Shown here one piece after another: positions 17,705 through 26,393 of a stretch of DNA of 64,000 nucleotides (its first letter is position 1; every line of letters begins with the position of its first letter). Origin of the DNA: Carnobacterium sp. CP1. GTDB taxonomy: Bacteria > Bacillota > Bacilli > Lactobacillales > Carnobacteriaceae. Where the stretch lies: positions 1,967,501 through 2,031,500 of the forward strand of contig NZ_CP010796.1 of NCBI RefSeq assembly GCF_001483965.1. Direction: 5' to 3'. Made by a program: the position numbers and the translations under genes. Under the pieces are notes generated by a model. That model was not told the DNA's origin. It saw only the letters and a program-made list of their open reading frames with translations, and made no database searches.

Positions 17705-18349
17705 TTGAAAATAATGGAACAAGAAAATTTATTGGTAAATATTGATAAAAAAATAATTATGGAACCGTCAGAATTAATATTGAGTGGCGGAAGCAGGGTA
17801 GAAGAAATTTCTCTTGTACACCCACAATTAGGGAATCCTTTCCAGTATGAATTTTTCCATTTATTGATGGACGAGTGGAAAGGGGATAGAATTTCTTTAG
17901 TTGAGGATTCTGAAGAAGTAAGAGAACATTTAATTGAGCAGGAAGGGTGCACATATTACAGAGAATACAAACAAAAATTACTGCGTAGAACACGTAAAGA
18001 GAAGGGGATCAAAGTTGTTACAATTCCACCTGTAGAGGCAAATCGACTGAAGAAGAGCTGGGAAAAATTTGTGAATCAATACGTTTTGATTAATTACGAT
18101 TCACATCTATTCATGACGATGGATCAACGATTATTTAGAATGAAGAAAAATTTAATGCCTTACTTTATATTGGCGCAAGCAGAACAAAAGAATGTTGGTA
18201 GTTGGGCTGGAGAGCGTGTTGGAGTTGAACCAATTGATACAGCTACATTTGATAGCATGGATTATTATGAGATGTTCCGAATGATTGGAGACAAAACAGC
18301 CTGTAGACTGGGCGCTGAAGAATTTGCGCGTCGATTTGGTCATCGTTAA
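17705..18349 (+). CDS. Hypothetical protein
   Basis: 214 aa from a TTG at 17705, chosen because GGAGGTG lies 8 bp before it. I do not recognise the family. The N-terminal half is acidic with SLVEDSEEVREHLIEQEGC; the middle is basic (RRTRKEKGIKVVTI, about 98-111); the C-terminal third is neutral with aromatic residues (DSMDYYEMFRMIGDKTA). No signal peptide or membrane helix is apparent. Base composition is more AT-rich than the neighbouring replication genes. It stands alone just before the SRP RNA gene. The 259 bp that follow hold nothing I can name. Confidence 0.5.
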   Translation: MKIMEQENLLVNIDKKIIMEPSELILSGGSRVEEISLVHPQLGNPFQYEFFHLLMDEWKGDRISLVEDSEEVREHLIEQEGCTYYREYKQKLLRRTRKEKGIKVVTIPPVEANRLKKSWEKFVNQYVLINYDSHLFMTMDQRLFRMKKNLMPYFILAQAEQKNVGSWAGERVGVEPIDTATFDSMDYYEMFRMIGDKTACRLGAEEFARRFGHR

Positions 18350-18597
18350 TGGATGGACCGTAAATTGTAACTGGCAGAACTAGTAGTCATTATAGGAAGA
18401 CAACCTTTCCAAGCAGATGGGTTGCCAATGTGATGAGACATGGAACTATTTTTAATGAATGAATTGAGGAGTGTAAAAGCTTATCACTGCCTTTTGATAT
18501 TTTGTTGTTTGTACTAGGGCTATACACGTGAAGCTTTGACTAATCGATGATTTAGACCAGGAGTAAAAAAGCACTAGCTTTTATTTAACAAATGCGG

Positions 18598-18603
18598 TAT
18601 AAT
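18598..18603 (+). promoter_or_regulatory. -10 box of SRP RNA gene
   Basis: TATAAT at 18598-18603, about 7 bp before the RNA start; no clear -35 is seen. Confidence 0.6.
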
Positions 18604-18608
18604 TAAAG

Positions 18609-18708
18609 ATGCCGCAAGGCCGTATGGCAATGTTGATCTTTCGAATCGTGTCAGATCTGGAAGGAAGCAGCACTAAGATTGTTTCAGCATGTGCTGTACG
18701 TACATAGA
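18609..18708 (+). ncRNA. ffs: Signal recognition particle RNA (small, 4.5S type)
   Basis: Conserved SRP helix 8 tip GTCAGATCTGGAAGGAAGCAG near 18648-18670, flanked by long pairing arms (CCGTATGGCAATGTTGA against TCAGCATGTGCTGTACG). It binds Ffh for cotranslational membrane targeting. About 100 nt with no Alu domain visible, and located directly before dnaX as in other Firmicutes. Ends are approximate. Confidence 0.88.
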
Positions 18709-18713
18709 AGAAT

Positions 18714-18754
18714 AAAAAAAGTTTTTGATTTCCGAATCGAAAACTTTTTTTTAT
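18714..18754 (+). terminator. Terminator of SRP RNA gene
   Basis: AAAAAAAGTTTTTGATT / AATCGAAAACTTTTTTTT stem with T run. Confidence 0.85.
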
Positions 18755-18877
18755 TGTCCAAAACCCTATTTTGCTTACTATTCACTCAAGAGAAAGCAAG
18801 GATCAAGGTTTAAATTTAACGTGAAATAACGTATAATAAAGAGTAGCAACTACAGGGTTAAGAAAGGGAGAAATGCA

Positions 18878-20749
18878 TTGAGTTATCAAGCACTTTATCG
18901 AGTATGGCGGCCTCAACGTTTTCAAGACATTGCCGGACAAAAAGCCATTACACAGACATTAAGAAATGCCCTGATCCAAGGGAAGACAAGTCATGCTTAT
19001 CTCTTTACAGGCCCTCGTGGAACCGGGAAAACCAGTGGGGCTAAAATATTTGCCAAGGCCATCAACTGCCATTATTTGAAAGATGGCGAACCGTGTAACG
19101 AATGTGAAACGTGCGTTGCCATTACTCAAGGACAGTTAAACGATGTGATCGAAATTGATGCGGCCAGTAATAATGGGGTCGAAGAAATTCGAGATATCCG
19201 TGACAAGGCCAAATACGCACCCACTATTGCAGATTATAAAATCTACATTATTGATGAAGTTCATATGTTGTCAACGGGAGCTTTTAATGCGTTACTGAAA
19301 ACATTGGAAGAACCACCTAAAAATGTTGTCTTTATTTTAGCAACAACTGAACCGCATAAAATTCCGTTGACCATTATTTCGAGGACCCAGCGCTTTGATT
19401 TTAAACGCATTTCTGTGCGAGACATTTGCGATCGGATGATCTATATTTTAAACCAAGAAAAAATCGGTTTTGAAGAAGAAGCTTTACCGGTTATTGCACG
19501 TGCAGCAGAAGGCGGAATGCGTGATGCATTAAGCATTTTAGATCAGGCGATCTCTTATGGCGATAGTGTGGTCACAATCGAGCACGCTATGAGTGTGACA
19601 GGCAGCTTGACGCAAGAATTGATGTTGGCTTACTTTGATGCCATTGTAACGCGCAATACAGAAAAAGGCTTATCGTTGCTGCAAGAGATTTTGGCAGATG
19701 GGAAAGATGCTTCACGTTTTGTTGAAGATCTGATTTTATTCAGCCGAGACATCCTCGTCTACCAACAAGCTCCTCAAATGAGCGACTTATTGGACGGAGC
19801 GACAGTTGATACCGGGTTTAAAGGGTTAAGTGAAACCATTTCAGCCAATTTGCTGTATCAAATGATCACGATTTTAAATGGTACGCAAAATGAACTGCGT
19901 TTTACCAATCATCCAGATGTTTATTTAGAAGTTGCAACAGTCAAACTAACCCAATTGAATCCAAATCCAGCAGCTTCGGTTGTAGAACCTAAAGCAGCAG
20001 CTGCAACACCAGTTGAAGCTGCGCCCGATCAAGGAAAGATGGCCAATCTTGAAAATGAATTGATGCAAATGAAAAAACAATTGCAGTCGATAGCAGCTAA
20101 TGGCGGAGCTCAACAGCCTGTTAAAAAAGCGAAAAGAGCCGCAACGAAAGCAACCGGCAATCAATTTACTCCGAATACACCGGCCATTTATGGTGTCTTA
20201 AAAGAAGCCACTAAAGAAAATCTGAACCAGCTTCGAGATGTCTGGCCGGATTTATTGAATATGTTGTCCGTCACTCAGCGCGCTATGCTAAAAGCTTCAA
20301 CACCAGTTGCCGCTAGTCCGAACGGCTTGATCGTTTCGTTTGATTACGATATATTATGTCAAAAAGCGACGAATGACACGGAACTATTAGCGGCTGTTAC
20401 AGAGTATTTGCGTCGGTTAGTTGGATATGAACCGCAAATGATTTGTGTGCCAGCTGAACAATGGCCGGTCATTAGAGGGCAATACGTTCAACAATTAAAA
20501 GGCCAGCCGTCCGTTAAAAAAGCGCCGGTACAGCAATCTGCTAACCCAACCGGTCAAGCACCTCAATCGACCACACAGCAGCAAGAAAACGGTGCTGCTG
20601 ATCAGAAAAAAAGGCCTGCAGAAGCTGACTCTTCTGAGTGGGATAGTTTAGAAGGCATCATTCCGCCAACAGAGGAAGAAGACAACACTGTGGTGACGGA
20701 AGCAATGAATCTATTTGGCAAAACGATTGTTGAAGTAAGAAATGATTGA
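18878..20749 (+). CDS. dnaX: DNA polymerase III subunit tau/gamma
   Basis: 623 aa. Clamp-loader AAA+ ATPase: Walker A GPRGTGKTS (about 45), four-cysteine zinc module CxxxxxxxxCxxCxxC (C64, then CNECETC), Walker B IIDEVHML, and sensor-1 region ILATTEPHKIP. The C-terminal part from about 370 has an Ala/Gln-rich linker and the polymerase-binding tau domain. TTG start at 18878 with AAAGGGAG 7 bp upstream. A TATAAT at 18832-18837 supports its own promoter. It is followed by ybaB, recR and yaaL, the usual order. Confidence 0.96.
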   Translation: MSYQALYRVWRPQRFQDIAGQKAITQTLRNALIQGKTSHAYLFTGPRGTGKTSGAKIFAKAINCHYLKDGEPCNECETCVAITQGQLNDVIEIDAASNNGVEEIRDIRDKAKYAPTIADYKIYIIDEVHMLSTGAFNALLKTLEEPPKNVVFILATTEPHKIPLTIISRTQRFDFKRISVRDICDRMIYILNQEKIGFEEEALPVIARAAEGGMRDALSILDQAISYGDSVVTIEHAMSVTGSLTQELMLAYFDAIVTRNTEKGLSLLQEILADGKDASRFVEDLILFSRDILVYQQAPQMSDLLDGATVDTGFKGLSETISANLLYQMITILNGTQNELRFTNHPDVYLEVATVKLTQLNPNPAASVVEPKAAAATPVEAAPDQGKMANLENELMQMKKQLQSIAANGGAQQPVKKAKRAATKATGNQFTPNTPAIYGVLKEATKENLNQLRDVWPDLLNMLSVTQRAMLKASTPVAASPNGLIVSFDYDILCQKATNDTELLAAVTEYLRRLVGYEPQMICVPAEQWPVIRGQYVQQLKGQPSVKKAPVQQSANPTGQAPQSTTQQQENGAADQKKRPAEADSSEWDSLEGIIPPTEEEDNTVVTEAMNLFGKTIVEVRND

Positions 20750-20782
20750 TCCTAATTGATAATTGAAAGGAAGAGATAGAAG

Positions 20783-21094
20783 ATGCGTGGAATGGGAAAT
20801 ATGCAAGGTATGATGAAACAAATGCAAAAAATGCAAAAAGAAATGGTAAAGGCACAAGAAGCCTTGAACGAAAAAGAATTTTTAGGAACAACGAATGGTG
20901 ATTTAGTAACTGTTACGCTAACGGGTGACCGGAAAATGAAATCTGTTTCGATCAAACCAGAAGCCGTTGATCCAGAAGATGTTGAAATTTTAGAAGACTT
21001 AATTGTTTTAGCGTCGAATGATGCACTAGCCAAAGTAGAAGCTGAAACGGAAGCAACAATGGGGAAATACACTAAAAATATTCCTGGAATGTAG
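20783..21094 (+). CDS. ybaB: YbaB/EbfC family nucleoid-associated protein
   Basis: 103 aa, standard length. The methionine-rich N terminus [20 protein letters not shown] and the core [21 protein letters not shown] are typical. It forms a tweezer-like dimer that binds DNA. It is placed 33 bp after dnaX and before recR. AAAGGAAGAG precedes the ATG. Confidence 0.93.
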   Translation: MRGMGNMQGMMKQMQKMQKEMVKAQEALNEKEFLGTTNGDLVTVTLTGDRKMKSVSIKPEAVDPEDVEILEDLIVLASNDALAKVEAETEATMGKYTKNIPGM

Positions 21095-21143
21095 ACCACG
21101 GTCCAATTCTTTGAATCCCCACTTCAATCAAACACAGCAAGAA

Positions 21144-21173
21144 ATGGGATGCCGGAATGGGTCCCGTTTTTTT
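21144..21173 (+). terminator. Possible attenuating hairpin before recR
   Basis: GGGA...TCCC hairpin followed by TTTTTTT. The stem is short, so read-through into recR is likely. Confidence 0.4.
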
Positions 21174-21229
21174 AATCTTTATCTATTCAGTCTATGGAAA
21201 GTATTTTTTAAGAGAGGAAATGAAGCCAA

Positions 21230-21823
21230 TTGTATCCTGAACCGATAACAAAATTAATGGACAGTTATATGAAACTTCCAGGAATTGGCGCTAAAACAGC
21301 TGCACGGCTAGCTTTTTTCACGATCAATATGAAAGAAGACGATGTAACTGATTTTGCCAAGGCGTTGATCAGTGCTAAACGAGACTTAAACTATTGTTCG
21401 ATTTGCGGGCACATTACAGAAGAAGACCCTTGTTCGATTTGCCAAGACAAACGACGTGATCGTAGTACGATTTTAGTGGTAGAAGATCCTAAAGACGTGA
21501 TGTCATTAGAAAAAATGCGTGAATACCATGGATTGTACCATGTGCTGCACGGTGTATTGTCTCCAATCGAAGGTACAGGGCCGGAAGATATCAATATTCC
21601 AAGTTTGATCAAACGACTGCAGTCTGAAGAAGCGAAAGAAGTCATTATTGCAACCAATGCAACGGCTGAAGGAGAAGCAACGGCGATGTACCTGTCGCGT
21701 TTGATCAAGCCAGCCGGCATTAAAGTTACACGCTTGGCTCATGGGCTTTCTGTGGGAAGCGATATTGAATATGCAGATGAAATCACGTTGCTGAAAGCCG
21801 TTGAAGGCCGGAGAGAACTCTAG
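21230..21823 (+). CDS. recR: Recombination mediator RecR
   Basis: 197 aa. Helix-hairpin-helix [14 protein letters not shown] (about 17), four-cysteine zinc finger [16 protein letters not shown] (about 56-71), and Toprim domain beginning [10 protein letters not shown] (about 82). With RecF/RecO it loads RecA at gaps. Start is TTG at 21230, since the frame begins [11 protein letters not shown] as in homologues; the binding site GAGAGG is 12 bp off, which is long. Confidence 0.95.
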   Translation: MYPEPITKLMDSYMKLPGIGAKTAARLAFFTINMKEDDVTDFAKALISAKRDLNYCSICGHITEEDPCSICQDKRRDRSTILVVEDPKDVMSLEKMREYHGLYHVLHGVLSPIEGTGPEDINIPSLIKRLQSEEAKEVIIATNATAEGEATAMYLSRLIKPAGIKVTRLAHGLSVGSDIEYADEITLLKAVEGRREL

Positions 21824-21908
21824 TCAGAAATCAAGGCTAAAACAAAAAAACGAGTAACCTATTTGCAAGAAAAACAAGTATTTTTTCACAAGAAAGCAGG
21901 CGGTATAC

Positions 21909-22133
21909 ATGCTGTTTAGAAAGAAGCCAAACTTACGAAAAGAATACGATGCCGCATTATTGAAGCTGATGACCCAAACAAAAGATGATTGGGAATACGC
22001 TAAAAAGATTGAGCAATCGGTCATTGAAAAAGACAGTTTGCTTTTTGCACAAACCAAATTAGCCGAAATAAAGTATTTCTATTTGTTTAAAGAAGCACGG
22101 AAACGAGACATCAAAGGAGATACGACCAGATAA
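21909..22133 (+). CDS. yaaL: YaaL family protein (DUF2508)
   Basis: 74 aa, acidic and basic helical protein with the family core EYDAALLKLMTQTKDDWEYAK and KLAEIKYFYLFKEA. In Bacillus the same gene follows recR. Function unknown. A weak hairpin (22162-22186) follows. Confidence 0.8.
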   Translation: MLFRKKPNLRKEYDAALLKLMTQTKDDWEYAKKIEQSVIEKDSLLFAQTKLAEIKYFYLFKEARKRDIKGDTTR

Positions 22134-22224
22134 ACCATCTGGAAGTGTTTCCTTTTTTACAAACCGTTGTAACCGGTTGCGGTTTGCAAATCAAAATTGG
22201 AAACCGGTAAAGCGTAATTGCTAT

Positions 22225-22253
22225 TAGACTGTCGTCGTGAGATACAGTATAAT
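22225..22253 (+). promoter_or_regulatory. Promoter of tmk operon
   Basis: -35 TAGACT (22225-22230), 17-bp spacer, -10 TATAAT (22248-22253). The implied start near 22260 supports the TTG start of tmk at 22297 over codons further upstream. Confidence 0.6.
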
Positions 22254-22296
22254 GTTAAGTAGGTATCAAAAGAAAGAATTAAAGGGGTTTAGTGCA

Positions 22297-22932
22297 TTGA
22301 AAGGAACATTTATTACGATTGAAGGTCCGGATGGCTCAGGAAAGACGAGCGTGATTCAAGCTTTACTTCCAAAGCTGGAAAAGGCATTAAACCAGAAAAT
22401 TATTGCAACAAGAGAACCAGGCGGCAGTCGGATCGCTGAAGAAATCCGTGAATTGATTTTAAATCCGGAAAACACTGAAATGGATGTCCGCACAGAAGCG
22501 CTTTTATACGCTGCTGGTAGAAGACAACATTTGATCGAGAAAGTTATACCGGCTTTAACCGATGGAAAAATTGTCATTTGTGATCGTTTTGTAGACAGTT
22601 CATTGGCTTACCAAGGTGTGGCACGAGGCATCGGAGTAGAGCAAGTTGCAGCTATCAATCAGTTTGCAACAGAGAATATTTCGCCAAATGTAACGCTTTA
22701 TTTAGATATAGAAGCAGCAACCGGGCTTGAACGCATCCATAAAAACAAAAGCAATCGGCAATACGATCGATTGGATCAAGAGAATTTGACGTTTCATGAA
22801 ACCGTTCGTTCAGCCTATTTAGAGTTAGTTGAAAATAATCAAGAGCGCATGATTTTAATAGACGCCAGTCAAGACTTGGAGAAAGTAGTGCAGGATTGTT
22901 ACGCTATTTTACTGAAAAGATTAGCACGTTGA
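22297..22932 (+). CDS. tmk: Thymidylate kinase
   Basis: 211 aa, the usual length. P-loop EGPDGSGKTS (about 9-18), DRF/DRx motif CDRFVDSSLAYQG (about 92) and a lid region around 140-160 (RIHKNKSNRQYDRLDQE). It phosphorylates dTMP to dTDP. TTG at 22297 has AAAGGGG 9 bp upstream. Head of a cluster with darA and holB. Confidence 0.95.
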   Translation: MKGTFITIEGPDGSGKTSVIQALLPKLEKALNQKIIATREPGGSRIAEEIRELILNPENTEMDVRTEALLYAAGRRQHLIEKVIPALTDGKIVICDRFVDSSLAYQGVARGIGVEQVAAINQFATENISPNVTLYLDIEAATGLERIHKNKSNRQYDRLDQENLTFHETVRSAYLELVENNQERMILIDASQDLEKVVQDCYAILLKRLAR

Positions 22933-22966
22933 TCAAAAATTCAAAAAATAAAAGGGGTCGAAAAAA

Positions 22967-23296
22967 ATGAAATTAATTTTAGCCATTGTTCAAGATAAAG
23001 ACAGCAACCGTTTGTCGAATGAATTTGTTGATGCAGGAATCCGCGCGACGAAATTATCAACAACCGGCGGCTTTTTAAAAGCTGGCAATACTACCTTTAT
23101 TATTGGGATCGAAGAAGAGCGTGTGGATGAAGTCTTGGACCGGATTCGCGATAACTGCCAATCGCGGGAACAATTTATGACACCCCCAGTTAGTTTAGAC
23201 GTTTCAATGGAAACCAATATGCCTTATCCAGTTGAAGTTCAAGTAGGCGGAGCGACAGTATTCGTCTTGCCAATTGATCAATTCGAGCAATTCTAA
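22967..23296 (+). CDS. darA: Cyclic-di-AMP receptor DarA/PstA (YaaQ)
   Basis: 109 aa PII-like protein. The N terminus MKLILAIVQDKDSNRLSNEF and the loop TTGGFLKAGNTTFIIGI are family signatures, as is the C-terminal GGATVFVLPIDQFEQF. It binds c-di-AMP as a trimer; its downstream effect is unclear. Lies 34 bp after tmk with a strong AAAGGGG. Confidence 0.93.
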   Translation: MKLILAIVQDKDSNRLSNEFVDAGIRATKLSTTGGFLKAGNTTFIIGIEEERVDEVLDRIRDNCQSREQFMTPPVSLDVSMETNMPYPVEVQVGGATVFVLPIDQFEQF

Positions 23297-23305
23297 GATC
23301 AGGTT

Positions 23306-24292
23306 GTGATGAAAATAGAAGAGAAATTAAAATGGATTCAACCAATCGTTTTTAAACAAATGCAGCAAACAGTTAAACAAAACCAATTGGCTCACGCGTA
23401 TCTTTTTGAAGGAGTGTCCGGAACGGGCAAAAAAGATTTGGCTCTGTGGTTAGCAGCGTCGCTTTTTTGTCAGAATCCGCATGACCATCTGCCTTGTGAA
23501 GAGTGTTCCACTTGTGTACGGGTTTTACAACACCAGCACCCCGATGTGATTGAAATCGCACCGGATGGACTTTCCATCAAAGTAGAACAAGTTCGTGATT
23601 TAAAAGCTGAATTCTCAAAAAGCGGTGTGGAAGGAAAGCAAAAAGTCTTTATTGTAGAAGACGTTGAGAAAATGACGATCGGAGCAGCAAACAGCCTCTT
23701 AAAATTCTTGGAAGAGCCTGATGGAAAAGTCGTGGCTTTTTTATTAACAACCGCCAAACAACGCCTCCTGCCGACGATTTTGTCGCGGTGTCAGCTGATT
23801 CACTTCCAACCCCTTTCTAAAAAGCGCTTATTAGCAGAATTAGAAAAAAAAGAACTGCCGGTGAGCCAAGCTTCGCTTTTAGTTCATCTTACGAATAGTT
23901 TAGAAACAGCAATCGAAATGAGTCAAGATGAGTGGTTTAATGAAGCGAGAAAAATCATTTGGAAATGGTTTGTTCTGGTTTCGAAAAAAGAACAACAAGG
24001 TTTTGTGTTCGTACAGACAGATATCATGCCTCATTTTAAAGACCGAGAGCACTATTTGTTGGTGGTTGATTTGCTATTGCTGGCTTATCGTGATGCACTG
24101 ATGCTTAATTATGAAGCAGTTGACATTTTGGCTTACCCGCAACATCAAGAAATTTTAAAAGAGACAGCTGGTCGTTTTAATGGAGCACATTTAACGGAAG
24201 CATTGGAAACTATTTTACTGAGCAGAAAAAAATTAGAAAGCAACGTCAATGCACAAGGTGTTTTTGAACAGCTGTCTTTATTGCTGATATAA
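23306..24292 (+). CDS. holB: DNA polymerase III subunit delta'
   Basis: 328 aa. Clamp-loader fold with a degenerate P-loop GVSGTGKKDLA (about 32), zinc cysteines CQNPHDHLPCEECSTC, and the sensor region LLTTAKQRLLPTILSRCQ. As expected for delta', it lacks a fully functional ATPase site. The start is GTG 23306 or ATG 23309; no strong binding site separates them. In Bacillus the next gene is ricT/yaaT; here yabA follows after 65 bp. Confidence 0.93.
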   Translation: MMKIEEKLKWIQPIVFKQMQQTVKQNQLAHAYLFEGVSGTGKKDLALWLAASLFCQNPHDHLPCEECSTCVRVLQHQHPDVIEIAPDGLSIKVEQVRDLKAEFSKSGVEGKQKVFIVEDVEKMTIGAANSLLKFLEEPDGKVVAFLLTTAKQRLLPTILSRCQLIHFQPLSKKRLLAELEKKELPVSQASLLVHLTNSLETAIEMSQDEWFNEARKIIWKWFVLVSKKEQQGFVFVQTDIMPHFKDREHYLLVVDLLLLAYRDALMLNYEAVDILAYPQHQEILKETAGRFNGAHLTEALETILLSRKKLESNVNAQGVFEQLSLLLI

Positions 24293-24357
24293 AGTTTTTG
24301 AATAACTAAGACAACCAAACTAGGCGAAGATCATAGTAAAGAATGGGTGAAAAAGGA

Positions 24358-24702
24358 ATGGATAAAAAAACTTTATATGATAGCTTTACGAAGTTAGAGC
24401 AAGATACAGATGCGACTTTGCATCAAATATCTGATTTGAAACGTGAAGTCGAAGCGCTCGTTGAAGAAAATGCCACTCTTCGAATTGAAAACCAGCATTT
24501 AAGAGATCGGTTAAGCGACCTTGAAAAGCAGCAGCGTCCAAACGAAGAAGTTGTGGAACCCGAAATGAGTAAGTCACGTTTGAACCTTGAGAAGTTATAC
24601 GAAGATGGTTTCCATGTTTGTAACGTCTTTTATGGATCACGTCGGGTGAATGATGAACCCTGTGCATTCTGTTTAGATGTCATTTACGGGGATCGAAGAT
24701 AA
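24358..24702 (+). CDS. yabA: Replication initiation control protein YabA
   Basis: 114 aa from the ATG at 24358, which opens with [10 protein letters not shown] like other YabA and has GGGTG 8 bp upstream. A leucine-rich coiled coil (about 5-65) mediates tetramerisation. The C-terminal zinc domain holds HVCNVFYG and [10 protein letters not shown]. It bridges DnaA and DnaN to restrain initiation. The usual next gene, yabB/trmN6, is displaced by 2.8 kb. Confidence 0.92.
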   Translation: MDKKTLYDSFTKLEQDTDATLHQISDLKREVEALVEENATLRIENQHLRDRLSDLEKQQRPNEEVVEPEMSKSRLNLEKLYEDGFHVCNVFYGSRRVNDEPCAFCLDVIYGDRR

Positions 24703-24748
24703 CATTGAAATGAAACGAGAGCAACAGAAATTGAAACGTTTCTGCTTC

Positions 24749-24786
24749 AAAGGTGATTTCGATTAGTCCTATCGAAGTCATCTTTT
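24749..24786 (+). terminator. Terminator after yabA
   Basis: AAAGGTGATTTCGAT / ATCGAAGTCATCTTT stem followed by T residues. A possible promoter (TTGACA at 24827) follows before the MenA-like gene. Confidence 0.75.
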
Positions 24787-24952
24787 TCAATCTGTCCACT
24801 TTTGTAAAGCAATTAAGCTATTTTCCTTGACAACAGTTAGACTTCGTCGCATATTAGAGAAGTTGCTGTTGAGCGGCAAGTTCAGGGCTTCATTGTTTAG
24901 CTATTCAACAGTTTTCAAATTTATTTAAAAAAAGAGTTAAAGGAAGGGTTAT

Positions 24953-25861
24953 ATGAACTTTAAGGCAATCGTTAAGTTGGCACAATTGTATTCCACTACT
25001 GCCAGTATTTTTCCAGTTTTAGTCGGACTTTTATACAGTTGGTATCATTATCAAGAATTAAATATATTAAATTCGTTTGTTTTATTTATCGCAGTGGTTT
25101 TATTTCATGCGGCAGTTAATACTCGAGACGAATACTTAGACTATGAGATAGCCAGCAATAAAAAAGACCTAAGTGCACAAGAAATGACGATCGGTAAGGA
25201 AAATCTTTCTATGCCAGCGGTCAAAAAAGTTTACTCGATTACAGGAATCATCTCAGCTTTATTAGGAATCTACTTAGTGACTCAAACCAGTATGGCTTTG
25301 CTTTATATGGGACTTATTTGCTTTTTAATTGGAATTTTGTATACTGCTGGTCCACGTCCTATTTCAAGCACACCATTTGGAGAAGCTTTTTCAGGCATTG
25401 CTATGGGCTTTGGAATTTACTTTATTACCGTTTTTGTCAATGCTTTTAATGTTATGGCACTTGATGGTCCAACGCTGGGGAAAATTTTCTTAGCCTCTTT
25501 GCCAACCGTCATCGTTGTGACGAACATTATGTTAGCGAATAATATTTGCGATTTGGAAGAAGATATTGAAGACAATCGCTTTACCTTACCGTACTATATT
25601 GGAAAACCAAAATCGTTAGTTTTGTTCAAATGGCTTTATATTTTAGCATACGTTTCATTGATCGTTTCAGTTTTCATCGGTGTTTATCCAAAAATGGTTC
25701 TGTTAGCTTTGCTATCGATTCCATTAGAGAAAAAGAATACCGATAAGTTTTTGGCTGTTCAAGTGAAGTCTCAAACATTTATGTACGCTGTCCAAAATTC
25801 AGCCATTATCCCGATTTTTCTGATCGTTACATTTGGATTGGGAATTTTATTGAATTTTTAA
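24953..25861 (+). CDS. MenA/UbiA-type prenyltransferase
   Basis: 302 aa with about eight to nine transmembrane helices. The first Asp-rich motif is NTRDEYLDYE (about 56-65), and the second is around DLEEDIEDNR (about 197-206); these coordinate Mg-prenyl diphosphate. The layout fits 1,4-dihydroxy-2-naphthoate polyprenyltransferase, making demethylmenaquinone. No other men genes are near. The same family serves respiration or flavin-based extracellular electron transfer in related bacteria, but no such locus is in the window. GAAGG precedes the ATG. Confidence 0.8.
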   Translation: MNFKAIVKLAQLYSTTASIFPVLVGLLYSWYHYQELNILNSFVLFIAVVLFHAAVNTRDEYLDYEIASNKKDLSAQEMTIGKENLSMPAVKKVYSITGIISALLGIYLVTQTSMALLYMGLICFLIGILYTAGPRPISSTPFGEAFSGIAMGFGIYFITVFVNAFNVMALDGPTLGKIFLASLPTVIVVTNIMLANNICDLEEDIEDNRFTLPYYIGKPKSLVLFKWLYILAYVSLIVSVFIGVYPKMVLLALLSIPLEKKNTDKFLAVQVKSQTFMYAVQNSAIIPIFLIVTFGLGILLNF

Positions 25862-25913
25862 ACGATTAAAACCGTTAAACTTGTTGAAATGAATGAATCA
25901 AATTATATATCTT

Positions 25914-25949
25914 TAAAGGGGGTGAGGCTTTTATCTCACCTCCTTTTTG
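25914..25949 (+). terminator. Terminator after MenA-like gene
   Basis: AAAGGGGGTGAG / CTCACCTCCTTT stem with T run. Confidence 0.85.
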
Positions 25950-26053
25950 TTTAAGATGATTCTTCCTCAAGAGTGTATTATTAGAATTTCACTTCGTTGA
26001 GTGGTATATTGGATTTATAACGATACTGCAAAAAAACAAAGGTGGGATTTAAG

Positions 26054-26260
26054 ATGCATGAACTAAACAAAATGTCTAACGTTGAATTAGAAGAGTTTTT
26101 AACGCGACAAAAAGAGACAACTAGTTTTACATTCACGATGACCAAAGCAGATGAAACAGAAGAGGAAATCGTTTTAAAAAACGAACCTAAAGCGTTTGAA
26201 TTCCTTAAGGCGCATAAAGATGAAACGTTTGAATTAAAAGAAGCCAGTGAATTGATTTAA
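26054..26260 (+). CDS. Small hypothetical protein
   Basis: 68 aa from the ATG at 26054, which has AAAGGTGGG 8 bp upstream. Acidic, soluble and helical (MHELNKMSNVELEEFLTRQK, then EPKAFEFLKAHKDETFELKE). No motif recognised. It is bounded by terminators on both sides, so it is an independent transcript. Confidence 0.6.
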   Translation: MHELNKMSNVELEEFLTRQKETTSFTFTMTKADETEEEIVLKNEPKAFEFLKAHKDETFELKEASELI

Positions 26261-26312
26261 GCAGCTTATTGAGTTGAGTTCATCGTAAATAAAAGGATAC
26301 ATTTATACAGAC

Positions 26313-26353
26313 AAAACGGTGAAAAGATGCACTTATCTTTTGGCCGTTTTTTT
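26313..26353 (+). terminator. Terminator after small gene
   Basis: AAAACGGTGAAAAGAT / ATCTTTTGGCCGTTTT with T run. Confidence 0.8.
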
Positions 26354-26393
26354 AAGCTATTCTATTAGCAGAAGAAAGGGAGGAAGGGAAAAT

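Noticed and set aside
20121-20130. Possible dnaX frameshift site at an A6 run producing a gamma subunit.
   Set aside because: The A run is not in the X XXY YYZ phase needed for -1 slippage, and no stimulatory hairpin or early stop is evident.
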